From positions 1,488,001-1,552,000 of the forward strand of contig NZ_CCBB010000003.1 of assembly GCF_000613185.1 (NCBI RefSeq): a stretch of DNA of 64,000 bases. The letters are read 5' to 3'. Positions 1 through 8,105 of the stretch are shown here, piece by piece. The position numbers were made by a program, and so were the translations under genes. This DNA is from Mycolicibacterium cosmeticum. Lineage in GTDB: Bacteria; Actinomycetota; Actinomycetes; Mycobacteriales; Mycobacteriaceae. How positions within the stretch are numbered: the stretch's first letter is position 1; each line of letters begins with the position of its first letter. The notes beneath the pieces were generated by a model. It had not been told where the DNA came from and did no database searches. It saw only the letters and a program-made list of their open reading frames with translations.

Positions 1-411
1 CTGCACACGCTGATCGCGGTGTCCATCGTCTGGTGGCCGTTCTACGCCCGGCTGGTGCGCGGCGAGGTGGCCCGGTTGGCCGCGCGCCCGCACGTCGAAG
101 CGGCGAAACTGGCCGGGGTCAGTTGGTTCCGGCTCGCTGGGCGGCACCTGCTCCCGGGCGCGGTGCCCAATGCGTTGGTGGCAGCCAGCCTGGACATCGG
201 CACGCTGATCCTCACCCTGGCCGCGTTGTCCTTCCTGGGGCTCGGGCAGGCTGCGCCGGCACCCGAGTTGGGCGCCGACTCGGCGCGCAACCTCAGCTAC
301 TTCCTGCAGCAGTGGTGGCTGCCGGTGATGCCCGGCCTCGGCGTGCTGGTGCTGGCGCTGATCGCCAACATCGCCGGTGACTGCCTGCGCAACCTGATGA
401 AGACGAGATAG
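1..411 (+). CDS. ABC transporter permease, DppC/OppC type (3' part only)
   Basis: This is the C-terminal part of an inner-membrane permease of the dipeptide/oligopeptide/nickel ABC importer family; the gene begins left of the window and is read in frame from base 1. The loop that contacts the ATPase (EAA loop) is visible around residues 33-60 of the fragment (EAAKLAGVSWFRLAGRHLLP), followed by two or three hydrophobic segments and a short basic C-terminus. It ends 2 bp before the next permease, so the two are co-transcribed and should form the heterodimeric channel. The ATPase gene or genes are not in the window and probably lie upstream. The allantoin genes downstream suggest a ureide-like substrate, which is inference. 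Confidence 0.9.
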   Translation: MHTLIAVSIVWWPFYARLVRGEVARLAARPHVEAAKLAGVSWFRLAGRHLLPGAVPNALVAASLDIGTLILTLAALSFLGLGQAAPAPELGADSARNLSYFLQQWWLPVMPGLGVLVLALIANIAGDCLRNLMKTR

Positions 412-413
412 CC

Positions 414-1418
414 ATGAAAACCTTCATAGCCTCCCGGCTGGGAGCAATGGTCGCCATCCTGGTCGCGTTGACCGCGGTGTTGTTCGTGCTGCAGAACATC
501 TCCCCGCTGGACCCGGTCAAGGCGCAGTTGGGCGCACAGGCCTCGGCCCAGGCCGTCGCCGCCCGCCGCGAGGCACTGGGGCTGAACGACCCTGTGCTGG
601 TGCAGTTCTGGCATTACCTGACCGGTGCGGTCACCGGTGATCTGGGTACCTCCTACCGGACCCGGCACGCGGTGCTGTCCGATCTCGGATCGTTCTTCCC
701 GGCCACGCTCGAGCTGGCGATGTGCGGGCTGCTGATCGCGATCGTGCTCGCCGTGCTGCTGGCCTTCAGCACCACGCTGAAGTGGCGCGGTGCCGGGGTG
801 CTGCGGGCGGTGTTGTTCACCGGGTCGTCGGCGCCGATGTTCCTGCTGGGCATCGTGGGGTTGATCGTCTTCTACCAGACCCTGGGCTGGGTGCCGGCCA
901 ACGGCCGTCTGGCCGTGGCGAATCCGCCCGACGGACCGACCGGCCTGCTCACCGTCGACGGGCTGCTGCACGCCCGCTTCGACGTGGTGGCCGACGCCGT
1001 GCACCATCTGATCCTGCCGGCTCTGGTGATCGCGATCGGCCCGGCCGTCGCCATCGGGCGGGTGCTGCGCAGCAGCCTGCTGGCCGATATCGACAGCGAC
1101 TACGCCCGCACCGCCCGGGCCAAGGGCCTGTCCGAGACCCGGATCATGGCCCGGCACGTGCTGCGCAACTCCGTCGGCGCGGCCCTGTCGATGACGGGAT
1201 TGCAAGTCGGACTGATGTTCTCGGGTGTGCTCGTGGTCGAGCAGGTGTTCGGCTGGCCCGGGATCGGGCAGTACATCGCGCAGAGCATCCCCGTCGCGGA
1301 CTTCCCGGCCATCGCCGGCGTCACGCTGATGCTCGGTGCCCTCTACGTCGTCATCAACACGGCCGTGGACCTGCTCCAGGCCGCCGCAGATCCCCGTATC
1401 GCAGTTACAGGAGGTTAG
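414..1418 (+). CDS. ABC transporter permease, DppB/OppB type
   Basis: Inner-membrane permease of 334 residues, the usual size for the DppB family. It has an N-terminal membrane anchor (about residues 7-28), a periplasmic stretch, and then several membrane segments. An EAA-like loop near residues 225-250 (DYARTARAKGLSETRIMARH) is where the ATPase would dock. The ATG follows the preceding stop by 2 bp. Unusually the DppC-type gene precedes the DppB-type gene, and the binding protein lies downstream with an enzyme gene between. Together with its neighbours it probably imports the substrate of the catabolic enzymes encoded next. Confidence 0.92.
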   Translation: MKTFIASRLGAMVAILVALTAVLFVLQNISPLDPVKAQLGAQASAQAVAARREALGLNDPVLVQFWHYLTGAVTGDLGTSYRTRHAVLSDLGSFFPATLELAMCGLLIAIVLAVLLAFSTTLKWRGAGVLRAVLFTGSSAPMFLLGIVGLIVFYQTLGWVPANGRLAVANPPDGPTGLLTVDGLLHARFDVVADAVHHLILPALVIAIGPAVAIGRVLRSSLLADIDSDYARTARAKGLSETRIMARHVLRNSVGAALSMTGLQVGLMFSGVLVVEQVFGWPGIGQYIAQSIPVADFPAIAGVTLMLGALYVVINTAVDLLQAAADPRIAVTGG

Positions 1419-2060
1419 GTGCCGAAACAGCCGCTCATCGTGGGCAATCCCGTGCTTGTCGTGGTCGACATGCAGGAGTCCGGCGACATGCCGGTCGAGG
1501 AGGTGGGCATCCCGCACATGGCCGGATACGCCGACCGGATCGCCAAGGCACGCCGACTGATCGCGGCTGCCCGCGCCGCGGCCATCCCGATCGTGTTCTT
1601 CCAGGAAGTGCACCGCGCCAACGGCATCGATTTCGGCCGTGAGCTCGACGGTGTCGAGGGACCGCACTGCATTGACGGGCGGCCCGGCACCCCGCTGCAC
1701 CCGGAGTTGCTGCCCGACCTCGACGGGCCCAACCATGAATTCCACATCGTCAAGCGGCGCTATTCCGGTTTCATCGGCACCGAATTCGAGATCGTGTTGT
1801 CCGGCCTGAAGGCGGACACGCTGGTCCTGATCGGTGGCCTCACCGACGTCTGCGTGCACTACACGTTCGCCGATGCCCACCAGCGCGACTTTCACGTCCG
1901 CGTCGTCACCGACTGCGTCGGCGGGTCCTCCCAGTACCGCCACGACGCGGCGCTGGACGCCATGGAGTACCTGCAGACCGGCGCGATGCGCACCACCGAG
2001 GAAATCCTCGACGCTTTCCGTGAGCTCGCCCAACCCGTTCTCGAAGGAGCCGCCCGATGA
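1419..2060 (+). CDS. Cysteine hydrolase, isochorismatase-like family
   Basis: Cytosolic hydrolase of 213 residues. The three catalytic positions of the family are recognisable: Asp in VLVVVDMQ near residue 17, Lys in HIVKRRYSGF near residue 111, and Cys in GGLTDVCVHYT near residue 145. Family members cleave amides or ureides such as biuret, ureidoacrylate, N-carbamoylsarcosine and isochorismate. The GTG start directly follows the permease stop and has a strong GGAGG at 1410-1414. Lying between the importer genes and upstream of allantoinase and allantoicase, it may split a urea-containing intermediate such as a carbamoyl compound. The exact substrate cannot be read from the sequence. Confidence 0.85.
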   Translation: MPKQPLIVGNPVLVVVDMQESGDMPVEEVGIPHMAGYADRIAKARRLIAAARAAAIPIVFFQEVHRANGIDFGRELDGVEGPHCIDGRPGTPLHPELLPDLDGPNHEFHIVKRRYSGFIGTEFEIVLSGLKADTLVLIGGLTDVCVHYTFADAHQRDFHVRVVTDCVGGSSQYRHDAALDAMEYLQTGAMRTTEEILDAFRELAQPVLEGAAR

Positions 2061-3637
2061 AGAAACTCAGCATGCTTGTCGCGATCGGCGCGACGGCGGC
2101 CCTGACCCTGACCGCCTGCGGCGGATCGAATTCCGGTAGCAGCAGCACACCGAACGCCGCGCCCACCGACAAGGTGCTGCACCTGTCGTTCCTGCAGGAC
2201 CCGGGCCAGCCGCCGGACCCCGACATCTACTACGCCGGCCAAGGCCTGCTGCTGACCACCAACACCTATGAGGGTCTGCTGCAGTACAAGGGCGGCACCG
2301 ACAAGGCCGAACTGCAACCGCTGCTGGCCACCGAGTGGACGGCCTCACCGGACAACAAGGTGTTCACCTTCAAGCTGCGGGAGGGCGTGAAGTTCCACGA
2401 CGGAACGCCGTTCACGTCGGCTGCGGTCAAGGCGTCCTTCGACCGGCGTGCGGCGGTCAACCAGGGTCCGGCCTACATGGTCTCCGACATCGATTCGGTG
2501 ACCACGCAAGGCGATTACGGCGTCACCGTCACGCTCAAGGCGCCCAACTCGGCGTTCCTGGACTACCTGGCCTGCCCGTACGGGCCGCGGATGCTCAGCC
2601 CCGAGGGGCTGAAGAAGAACGGCGGCACCGACAACGCCCAGGGCTACCTCACCAATCACGACCTGGGTACCGGTCCGTACACGTTGACGGCCGCGGAGGT
2701 CGGCTCGAAGTATGAGCTGACCGCCTTCGGCGACTACTGGGGTGCGAAGCCGTATTTCGAGAAGGTCGAACTGCCGGTGATCACCGACGTGTCGGCCCAG
2801 CAGCTGCAGTTCAACAACGGGCAGTTGGCGGCGATCCTGCACGACCTGCCGTCCTCGGCAGTGCAGTCGTATCTGGACAACAAGTCGTTCGCGAACTACT
2901 CGCTGCCGACGATGATGTCGAACTTCGTCTACATCAATCCCAAGAAGGGCATGATGACCGACGCCAAGAACCGCAATGCGGTGATGCAGGCCATCGATGT
3001 CGACGAACTGGTGAAGCAGACCTACTTCGGCCGCGGCAAGAAGGCCGAGCAGATCTACCCGGCGAACATGATGGCCCCCCAGTTCGGCAAGCAGTCGGTG
3101 ACCCATGATCCGTCCGTGCTGACCGGGCTGGCGGCGGGTTTGCCGGCCGACCAGAAGGCCGTGACGATCGGCTACGACTCGTCGAACCCGGACAACCAGC
3201 TGATCAGCAACCTGATCCAGACCCAGCTGGCAGCAGCAGGTTTGAGTGCCAAGGTGCAGGCCTACCCCACCTCGGAGATCTACGGCTGGATCGGCGGCGA
3301 CGCACAGGCGGCACCGGAGATCATGACCTACCTCGGCTGGCCGGACGCCCCGTCGCCCTACACCTGGGGTCATATTTCCTGGGACGCCGACGGCGGACTG
3401 AACTTCTTCGGATGCTCGTCGCCGGCAATCAAGGATGCGCTGGCCAAGGGGCTGCCGAACGGCTCGGACGCCGACTTCTCCACAGCCGGTGAGGAAGCGG
3501 TCAAGACCGGTTGCTGGCTGAACGTCGCGAACGTCAACGACTTCATGGTGACGCAGCCGTGGCTCAAGGGCGTCGAGCAGGCGCACGTGGTGACCGATCC
3601 CAACACGCTGCGGCTGGCAGCGCTGTCGGTGGGCTGA
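2057..3637 (+). CDS. ABC transporter substrate-binding lipoprotein, family 5 (DppA/OppA type)
   Basis: Extracytoplasmic binding protein of 526 residues, typical for family 5. Residues 1-20 form a lipoprotein signal (MKK, a hydrophobic run, lipobox LTAC), so it is anchored in the outer leaflet of the cytoplasmic membrane. After a Ser-rich linker the mature domain has the family landmarks: a YEGLL segment, the LREGVKFHDGTPF motif near residue 110-122, and a GTGPY segment near residue 200. It overlaps the preceding hydrolase gene by 4 bp (ATGA). It should deliver substrate to the two permeases upstream. The neighbouring genes suggest a ureide rather than a peptide, but specificity is inferred. 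Confidence 0.92.
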   Translation: MKKLSMLVAIGATAALTLTACGGSNSGSSSTPNAAPTDKVLHLSFLQDPGQPPDPDIYYAGQGLLLTTNTYEGLLQYKGGTDKAELQPLLATEWTASPDNKVFTFKLREGVKFHDGTPFTSAAVKASFDRRAAVNQGPAYMVSDIDSVTTQGDYGVTVTLKAPNSAFLDYLACPYGPRMLSPEGLKKNGGTDNAQGYLTNHDLGTGPYTLTAAEVGSKYELTAFGDYWGAKPYFEKVELPVITDVSAQQLQFNNGQLAAILHDLPSSAVQSYLDNKSFANYSLPTMMSNFVYINPKKGMMTDAKNRNAVMQAIDVDELVKQTYFGRGKKAEQIYPANMMAPQFGKQSVTHDPSVLTGLAAGLPADQKAVTIGYDSSNPDNQLISNLIQTQLAAAGLSAKVQAYPTSEIYGWIGGDAQAAPEIMTYLGWPDAPSPYTWGHISWDADGGLNFFGCSSPAIKDALAKGLPNGSDADFSTAGEEAVKTGCWLNVANVNDFMVTQPWLKGVEQAHVVTDPNTLRLAALSVG

Positions 3638-4473
3638 TGGCGACGCTGGTCCGCAAGAGCGGGGTGCGCCGGATCATCCTGCTGACCCTGGGCTGGGAGG
3701 AACTGCCGAAATCGGTGTCGGTGTACGGCGCACCGCCGGAGGAGCGGATGCGTGAACCCGTTCCCGGTGTGCTGCTGCAGACCGACGGCGGCTGGGTGCT
3801 GCTGGACACCGGATTCAACACCGCCCTGGTGCGGGACCCGGCGCTGTACCGGCGGTTCTTCCCGACCGTCGAGTACCGCCCGGTGCTGCCCGGCCCTGGT
3901 GAGCCGATCGAGCAGCGGCTCGCCGAGGTCGGGGTGGATTTCGATGCCATCCACACCGTCGCCGTCAGCCACCTGCACCATGACCACGCCGGCGGGCTGA
4001 AACTGTTCGCCGGCAAGGTCCCGGTGCACGCCCAGCGCCGCGAACTCGAGTACGGCCTGTCGAATCACCCTGAGCCCGAACGCAATGCGATCGTGCGGGT
4101 GGACTTCGACGACCCCAACATCGAGTGGCGCCTGGCTGATGGGGACGCCGAGATCGCGCCGGGGATCAGCGCGGTGCCCACCTACGGGCACACGCCGGGG
4201 CATCAGAGTTTCGTGGTGGAGCTCGACGAATCGGTGGGTGGTGACGGATTCGTCTTCGCCTTCGACGCCGCCGACCTGACCGAGAACATCGAGCACGAGC
4301 TACCCATCGGCGGGTTCATCGACGTCGACCCGCAGGACACCGTCGAACCGATCCGCAAGCTCAAACGTCTCGCCGCGGAGAAGGGGTACCAGCTGATCCC
4401 CGGTCACGACCCGCATGTCTGGCCGGAGCTGACCCAGCATTTCCACGACAGGTTCGGGCCGGTCGAATCGTGA
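3637..4473 (+). CDS. Metallo-beta-lactamase-fold hydrolase, AHL-lactonase-like
   Basis: Cytosolic MBL-fold protein of 278 residues. The ATG at 3637 shares its A with the preceding TGA, which fixes the start. The zinc motif HLHHDH (HxHxDH) is near residues 111-116, followed by a YGHTPGHQ segment near residue 187, the bridging Asp in FAFDAAD near residue 209 and a late His in PGHDPH. The N-terminal layout (YGxPPExR, PVPGVLLQTDGGWVLLDTG) resembles the AiiA branch of lactonases. In this operon it could open a lactone or cyclic ureide, but that is inference; a quorum-quenching or general esterase role is also possible. Confidence 0.85.
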   Translation: MATLVRKSGVRRIILLTLGWEELPKSVSVYGAPPEERMREPVPGVLLQTDGGWVLLDTGFNTALVRDPALYRRFFPTVEYRPVLPGPGEPIEQRLAEVGVDFDAIHTVAVSHLHHDHAGGLKLFAGKVPVHAQRRELEYGLSNHPEPERNAIVRVDFDDPNIEWRLADGDAEIAPGISAVPTYGHTPGHQSFVVELDESVGGDGFVFAFDAADLTENIEHELPIGGFIDVDPQDTVEPIRKLKRLAAEKGYQLIPGHDPHVWPELTQHFHDRFGPVES

Positions 4474-5771
4474 TGGACTGCGTCCTGCGCGCGGAGCAGG
4501 TGCTCCTCGACGGGCACCTGGTCCCGGCGTCGGTCGGCATCACCGGCGGCGTGATCACGTTCGTCGGCGCCGCCGACGCGAGTCACCCGGCCGCGCAGGA
4601 CATCCGGCTGCCCGAGCGGGCGGTGCTCCTACCCGGATTCGTGGACACCCATGTCCACGTCGACGATCCCGGCACCGACTGGGAGGGGTTCGACACCGCC
4701 ACCGCGGCCGCCGCCGCGGCCGGGATCACCACGCTGGTCGACATGCCGCTGGACTGCCGGCCGGTGACCACCAGTGTGGCGGCGCTTCAGGTGAAAAGGG
4801 CTGCGGCCGCGGGAAACTGTCACGTCGATGTCGGCTACTGGGGTGGTGTCGTCCCTGGCAACCTCGACGAGCTGGCCGCGCTGGACGGCGCCGGGGTGCG
4901 CGGGTTCAAGTGCTTCCTGGCCGATTCGGGCAACCCGGACTTCCCGCATCTGAGTACCGCCGGATTCCACGACGCCATGAGCCGTATCGCCGACCTGGGT
5001 TCGGTACTGCTGGTGCACGCCGAGAGCCATGCCGTCATCGCCGACAGCCCCCGCCCGAACGGGTGGGACTACCGGTCGTTTCTGGCCTCGCGTCCCGACG
5101 CCGCCGAACAGGACGCGGTGGGCCTGGTGATCGACACCGCGCGGGCGACCGGGGCCCGGGCACACATCGTGCACGTCTCCAGCGCCGCCGTGCTGCCGTC
5201 GCTGGCCGCCGCCAAGGCCGAGGGGTTGGCCGTCACCGCCGAAACCTGCCCGCACTACCTGACGTTCGATGCCGAGACCATTCCCGACGGTGGCACCGAG
5301 TTCGCCGTGTGCCCACCCATCCGCGCCGGGGCCAACCGCGAGAGCCTTTGGGCGGCACTGGCCGACGGCACCCTGGACCTGGTGGTGTCCGACCATTCGC
5401 CGTGCACCCCGCAGCACAAGGCGGCCGGGGACTTCGGGCGGGCGTTCGGCGGTATCAGCTCATTGCAGCTGGGGCCCCCGGCGGTGTGGACGCAGGCCGG
5501 CCGGCGCGGTGTCGGTCTGCCCGAGCTGAGCCGGTGGATGTCCGAACGCCCCGCGGCACTGGCCGGATACACCGACCGCGGCCGGATCGCGGTGGGGCTG
5601 CGCGCCGACCTGTGCGCCTTCGATCCCGACGCGCAGGGCACGGTGCGGGCCGTCGAGTTGCGGCACCGGCACCCGGTGAGCCCGTACGACGGGATGAGCC
5701 TGCGCGGTGCGGTGTTACAGACCTGGGTGGCCGGGGTGCCGGCCCTGGCCCGGATAGGGGAGCCGGTATGA
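4473..5771 (+). CDS. allB: Allantoinase
   Basis: Cyclic amidohydrolase of 432 residues that hydrolyses allantoin to allantoate. Landmarks are in order: metal ligands H60 and H62 (DTHVHVDDPG), DMPLDCRPVTT at 90-100, the metal-bridging Lys in GFKCFL (K146), H182 (LLVHAES), H234 (HIVHVSS), the ETCPHYL segment at 257-263, and Asp307 in VVSDHSPCTP. The YRSFLASRP and GGISSLQLGPPAVWT segments favour allantoinase over dihydroorotase or D-hydantoinase. The ATG at 4473 overlaps the preceding TGA; a GTG one codon earlier is possible. It is followed by racemase-like and allantoicase genes, the next pathway functions. Confidence 0.93.
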   Translation: MDCVLRAEQVLLDGHLVPASVGITGGVITFVGAADASHPAAQDIRLPERAVLLPGFVDTHVHVDDPGTDWEGFDTATAAAAAAGITTLVDMPLDCRPVTTSVAALQVKRAAAAGNCHVDVGYWGGVVPGNLDELAALDGAGVRGFKCFLADSGNPDFPHLSTAGFHDAMSRIADLGSVLLVHAESHAVIADSPRPNGWDYRSFLASRPDAAEQDAVGLVIDTARATGARAHIVHVSSAAVLPSLAAAKAEGLAVTAETCPHYLTFDAETIPDGGTEFAVCPPIRAGANRESLWAALADGTLDLVVSDHSPCTPQHKAAGDFGRAFGGISSLQLGPPAVWTQAGRRGVGLPELSRWMSERPAALAGYTDRGRIAVGLRADLCAFDPDAQGTVRAVELRHRHPVSPYDGMSLRGAVLQTWVAGVPALARIGEPV

Positions 5772-6580
5772 GGATCCTGGTGCTCAACCCGAACACCTCG
5801 GCGGCCATGACCGCCGAGATCGCGGCCGCCGCCCGCGCCGCGGCCCGACCCGATGTCGAAATAGTATGCCGATCACCGTATTTCGGTGCCGAGGCGATCG
5901 ACTCCGCCGCCGAGAGCTACCTGTCCGCGGTCGGGGTGATGGATGTCGTCGCCCGGCTGATGCGGGCGGGCGCCTTCGACTTCGACGCCGTGGTGCTGGC
6001 CGGCTTCGGCGAGCACGGCCGCGACGCGCTCGCTGAGATGCTGTCGGTTCCCGTCTTCGACATCGCCGAATGCGCCGCGCACGTCGCGCACCTCATCGGG
6101 CGGCGGTTCTCGGTGATCACCACCCTGGCCCGGTCCATCCCGCCGATCCAGGACCGGCTGCTGCTGGCCGGGCTGAACGCGCACTGCGCCTCGGTGCGCG
6201 CCTGCGGGCTGGGCACCGCCGAGGTGGATGCCGACCCGGCCAGCGCCGTGCAGGCGATCGTCGAGGAGGCGGCCCGCGCGATCAGCGAGGACGGCGCCGA
6301 CGTCATCTGTTTGGGCTGTGCCGGCATGGCCGGGGTGACCGCGGCCATCTCCGCCAAGCTCGGGGTGCCCGCCGTCGACGGCGTGGCGGCCGCCGTCGCC
6401 CTGGCGCAGGCCGTCGTCGGGCTGGGGCTGTCCACCAGCAAGGCCGGGGTGTACGCGCCAGGGCCTGACAACCCGCGCAGCCACTGGCCCTTATCTCAAG
6501 CCATCGACTCTTCGCGCGAGCGCTCATCGGAAGCCATTGACTCTTCGCGCGAGCGCTCATCGGAAGCAATGGGCCTGTGA
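5768..6580 (+). CDS. Allantoin/hydantoin racemase-like protein (Asp/Glu racemase superfamily)
   Basis: Protein of 270 residues starting with the typical MRILVLNPNTSAAMT. It overlaps allantoinase by 4 bp and probably interconverts allantoin enantiomers so that a stereospecific allantoinase can use both. Family enzymes use two cysteines near positions 79 and 184. Here Cys184 is present in CLGCAGMAG, but the first site reads VLAGFGEHG with Gly at 79, so the usual two-cysteine mechanism is not evident. The last about 28 residues (SQAIDSSRERSSEA repeated) come from a 33-bp tandem repeat and are not part of the family fold. Function is assigned by context and overall similarity. Confidence 0.8.
   Translation: MRILVLNPNTSAAMTAEIAAAARAAARPDVEIVCRSPYFGAEAIDSAAESYLSAVGVMDVVARLMRAGAFDFDAVVLAGFGEHGRDALAEMLSVPVFDIAECAAHVAHLIGRRFSVITTLARSIPPIQDRLLLAGLNAHCASVRACGLGTAEVDADPASAVQAIVEEAARAISEDGADVICLGCAGMAGVTAAISAKLGVPAVDGVAAAVALAQAVVGLGLSTSKAGVYAPGPDNPRSHWPLSQAIDSSRERSSEAIDSSRERSSEAMGL
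6499..6564. repeat. Two 33-bp tandem repeats forming a MIRU-like element at the racemase/allantoicase junction
   Basis: The copies at 6499-6531 and 6532-6564 differ at one base (CCATCGACTC against CCATTGACTC), and a partial third copy follows up to the allantoicase start. Read on the minus strand each unit contains ATGAGCGCTCGCGCGAAGAG, the same style of sequence as the element at 16866. The repeats stay in frame and are translated as the C-terminus of the racemase, and the GTGA stop/start overlap with allantoicase is retained. Confidence 0.8.
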
Positions 6581-7587
6581 CCGACGTCGATCTCGCCTCC
6601 CGCACCGTCGGCGGCGCCGTGGTGGCCGCCAGCGACGAGTCCTTCGGCTTCAAGGAACGGCTCGTCGACCCGTCCGAGCCGGCCTTCGTGCCCGGCACCT
6701 ACGATCTGCGGGGCGAGGTGGTCGACGGCTGGGAGACCCGGCGCCACGCCGGACCGGACGGCGACTGGGCCATCATCCGGCTGGGCGCACCCGGCCGGTT
6801 GCACACCGTTGACGTGGACACCCGGTTCTTCTCCGGCAACCACCCAACCGCCTGCGCCGTCGACGCCTGCACACTGGACCGCACCCAGGACCCGGCAGGA
6901 CCCGGGGTGGCGTGGACAACCGTGGTGGAAAGCACCGTGCTGAAAGCGGATTCGCACAATCTGCTGGCCGTGCGGGATCACCGGCGCTGGACCCATCTGC
7001 GGTTGCGGCTGCAGTCCGACGGCGGCGTCGCCCGGATGCGGGCCTACGGCGAGGTGGTGCCCGACCCGGCGCTGTGGAGCGATGTCACCGTCGAGGTGTC
7101 CGGACTGGAACAGGGCGGACGGGTGGAATGGTGCAGCGACAGTTTCTATTCCAGTGCGGGCGTGCTGGTCGCACCGAACCGGCCGCACAATATGGGCGAC
7201 GGCTGGGAGACCCGCCGACGCCGCGATATCGGACCCGACACCCATGACGCGGTGATCATCTCGTTCGCTGTCCCCGCCGACCTGCGCCGCATCGAGATCG
7301 ACACCTCCTACTTCGTGTTCAATGCCAGCGCCGAGGTGTCGGTGCTCGGCAGCCGCAGTCGGCCGGACCGCGAACACGGCTGGGGGAGGGTCGCTTTCGA
7401 CGTTCCGGTGCTGCCGCGCACCCGGCTGATCGCCGATTCGCGTCAGGTCTTCCCCGTGGACGCGCGGGCGGTAGCCGCCCTGCGCGTGCAGGCCTACCCG
7501 GACGGTGGTATCGCCAGGGTCCGTGCCCTGGGTGTGCCGACCGAGGAGGGGCTGGCAATCCTGCGGCGCCGATGGGAGCGATCATGA
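6577..7587 (+). CDS. alc: Allantoicase
   Basis: Allantoate amidinohydrolase of the allantoicase family (336 residues), which splits allantoate into ureidoglycolate and urea. The two repeated jelly-roll halves are visible: GDGWETRRH-type segments occur near residue 52 (VDGWETRRHAGPDGDWAIIRLG) and again near residue 210 (GDGWETRRRRDIGPDTHDAVI). Each is followed by an EIDTxxF or VDTRFFxGN strand. The N-terminal FGFKERLVDP is also characteristic. The GTG start overlaps the racemase stop (GTGA), and the end overlaps the next gene by 4 bp. The gene directly confirms the ureide-catabolic role of the operon. A ureidoglycolate lyase or urease is not seen in the window. Confidence 0.93.
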   Translation: MTDVDLASRTVGGAVVAASDESFGFKERLVDPSEPAFVPGTYDLRGEVVDGWETRRHAGPDGDWAIIRLGAPGRLHTVDVDTRFFSGNHPTACAVDACTLDRTQDPAGPGVAWTTVVESTVLKADSHNLLAVRDHRRWTHLRLRLQSDGGVARMRAYGEVVPDPALWSDVTVEVSGLEQGGRVEWCSDSFYSSAGVLVAPNRPHNMGDGWETRRRRDIGPDTHDAVIISFAVPADLRRIEIDTSYFVFNASAEVSVLGSRSRPDREHGWGRVAFDVPVLPRTRLIADSRQVFPVDARAVAALRVQAYPDGGIARVRALGVPTEEGLAILRRRWERS

Positions 7588-8105
7588 CCACCGTCGCCAT
7601 GACCGACTGCGCCGGCCTGTGGCGGCGCACCCTGCTGATCGAGGCCGACGGCACCCGCGACGACACCCCCGGTGTGCTGTGGCTGCAGGGCCCGTCCGCC
7701 TATGTCGACTCGCGCGGCTTCGCCGGGCGGCTGTACCAGGAGGGTGACGTGTTCGCCTGGCACCGCGCCGTGGACGTGCAACCCCCGGGACCGTTCCCGG
7801 ACGCCGGCCGGATGCACTGGGACGGCGAGGTGCTCGTCGAGACCGGGGTGCACGAGAACTACGTCGAGCACTGGGTGCGCGATCCGGTGGACCACACCCC
7901 GGCCGGGGCGCTGTTCCTGTCCGGCCCGGACGGTGCCCCCGCACTGCTGGTCCGCGCCGGTGCGGTGTTCGGCTGGGCCGACGGCACCGGGGTGATCACC
8001 GGCGTCGCCCGCCAGGAGCTCGGAATCAACTTGTCCGGAAACGAAATCCAGGCCAACGGTGTGCGCTGGACGGTACAGGGATCGGAAGGGAACGTGAATC
8101 TATGA
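7584..8105 (+). CDS. Protein of unknown function in the ureide operon (HRI1/lipocalin-like?)
   Basis: Protein of 173 residues without a signal peptide or membrane segment, rich in beta-strand-like alternation with many Trp and Gly (LWRRTLLIEADG, GVLWLQGPSAYVDSRG, ETGVHENYVEHWVRD). The pattern recalls small lipocalin-like barrels such as the HRI1 family, but this is impression only. The ATG at 7584 overlaps the allantoicase stop (ATGA) and is preferred over the ATG at 7572. It overlaps the following oxygenase by 4 bp, so all three are translationally coupled. A binding or accessory role, or the missing ureidoglycolate-processing step, is possible; no function is assigned. Confidence 0.8.
   Translation: MTTVAMTDCAGLWRRTLLIEADGTRDDTPGVLWLQGPSAYVDSRGFAGRLYQEGDVFAWHRAVDVQPPGPFPDAGRMHWDGEVLVETGVHENYVEHWVRDPVDHTPAGALFLSGPDGAPALLVRAGAVFGWADGTGVITGVARQELGINLSGNEIQANGVRWTVQGSEGNVNL

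Noticed and set aside
297..2033. A 578-codon open frame on the minus strand opposite the permease and hydrolase genes.
   Set aside because: It is a by-product of GC-rich third positions. It has no domain and is full of His, Gln and Arg, and the plus-strand genes are well supported.
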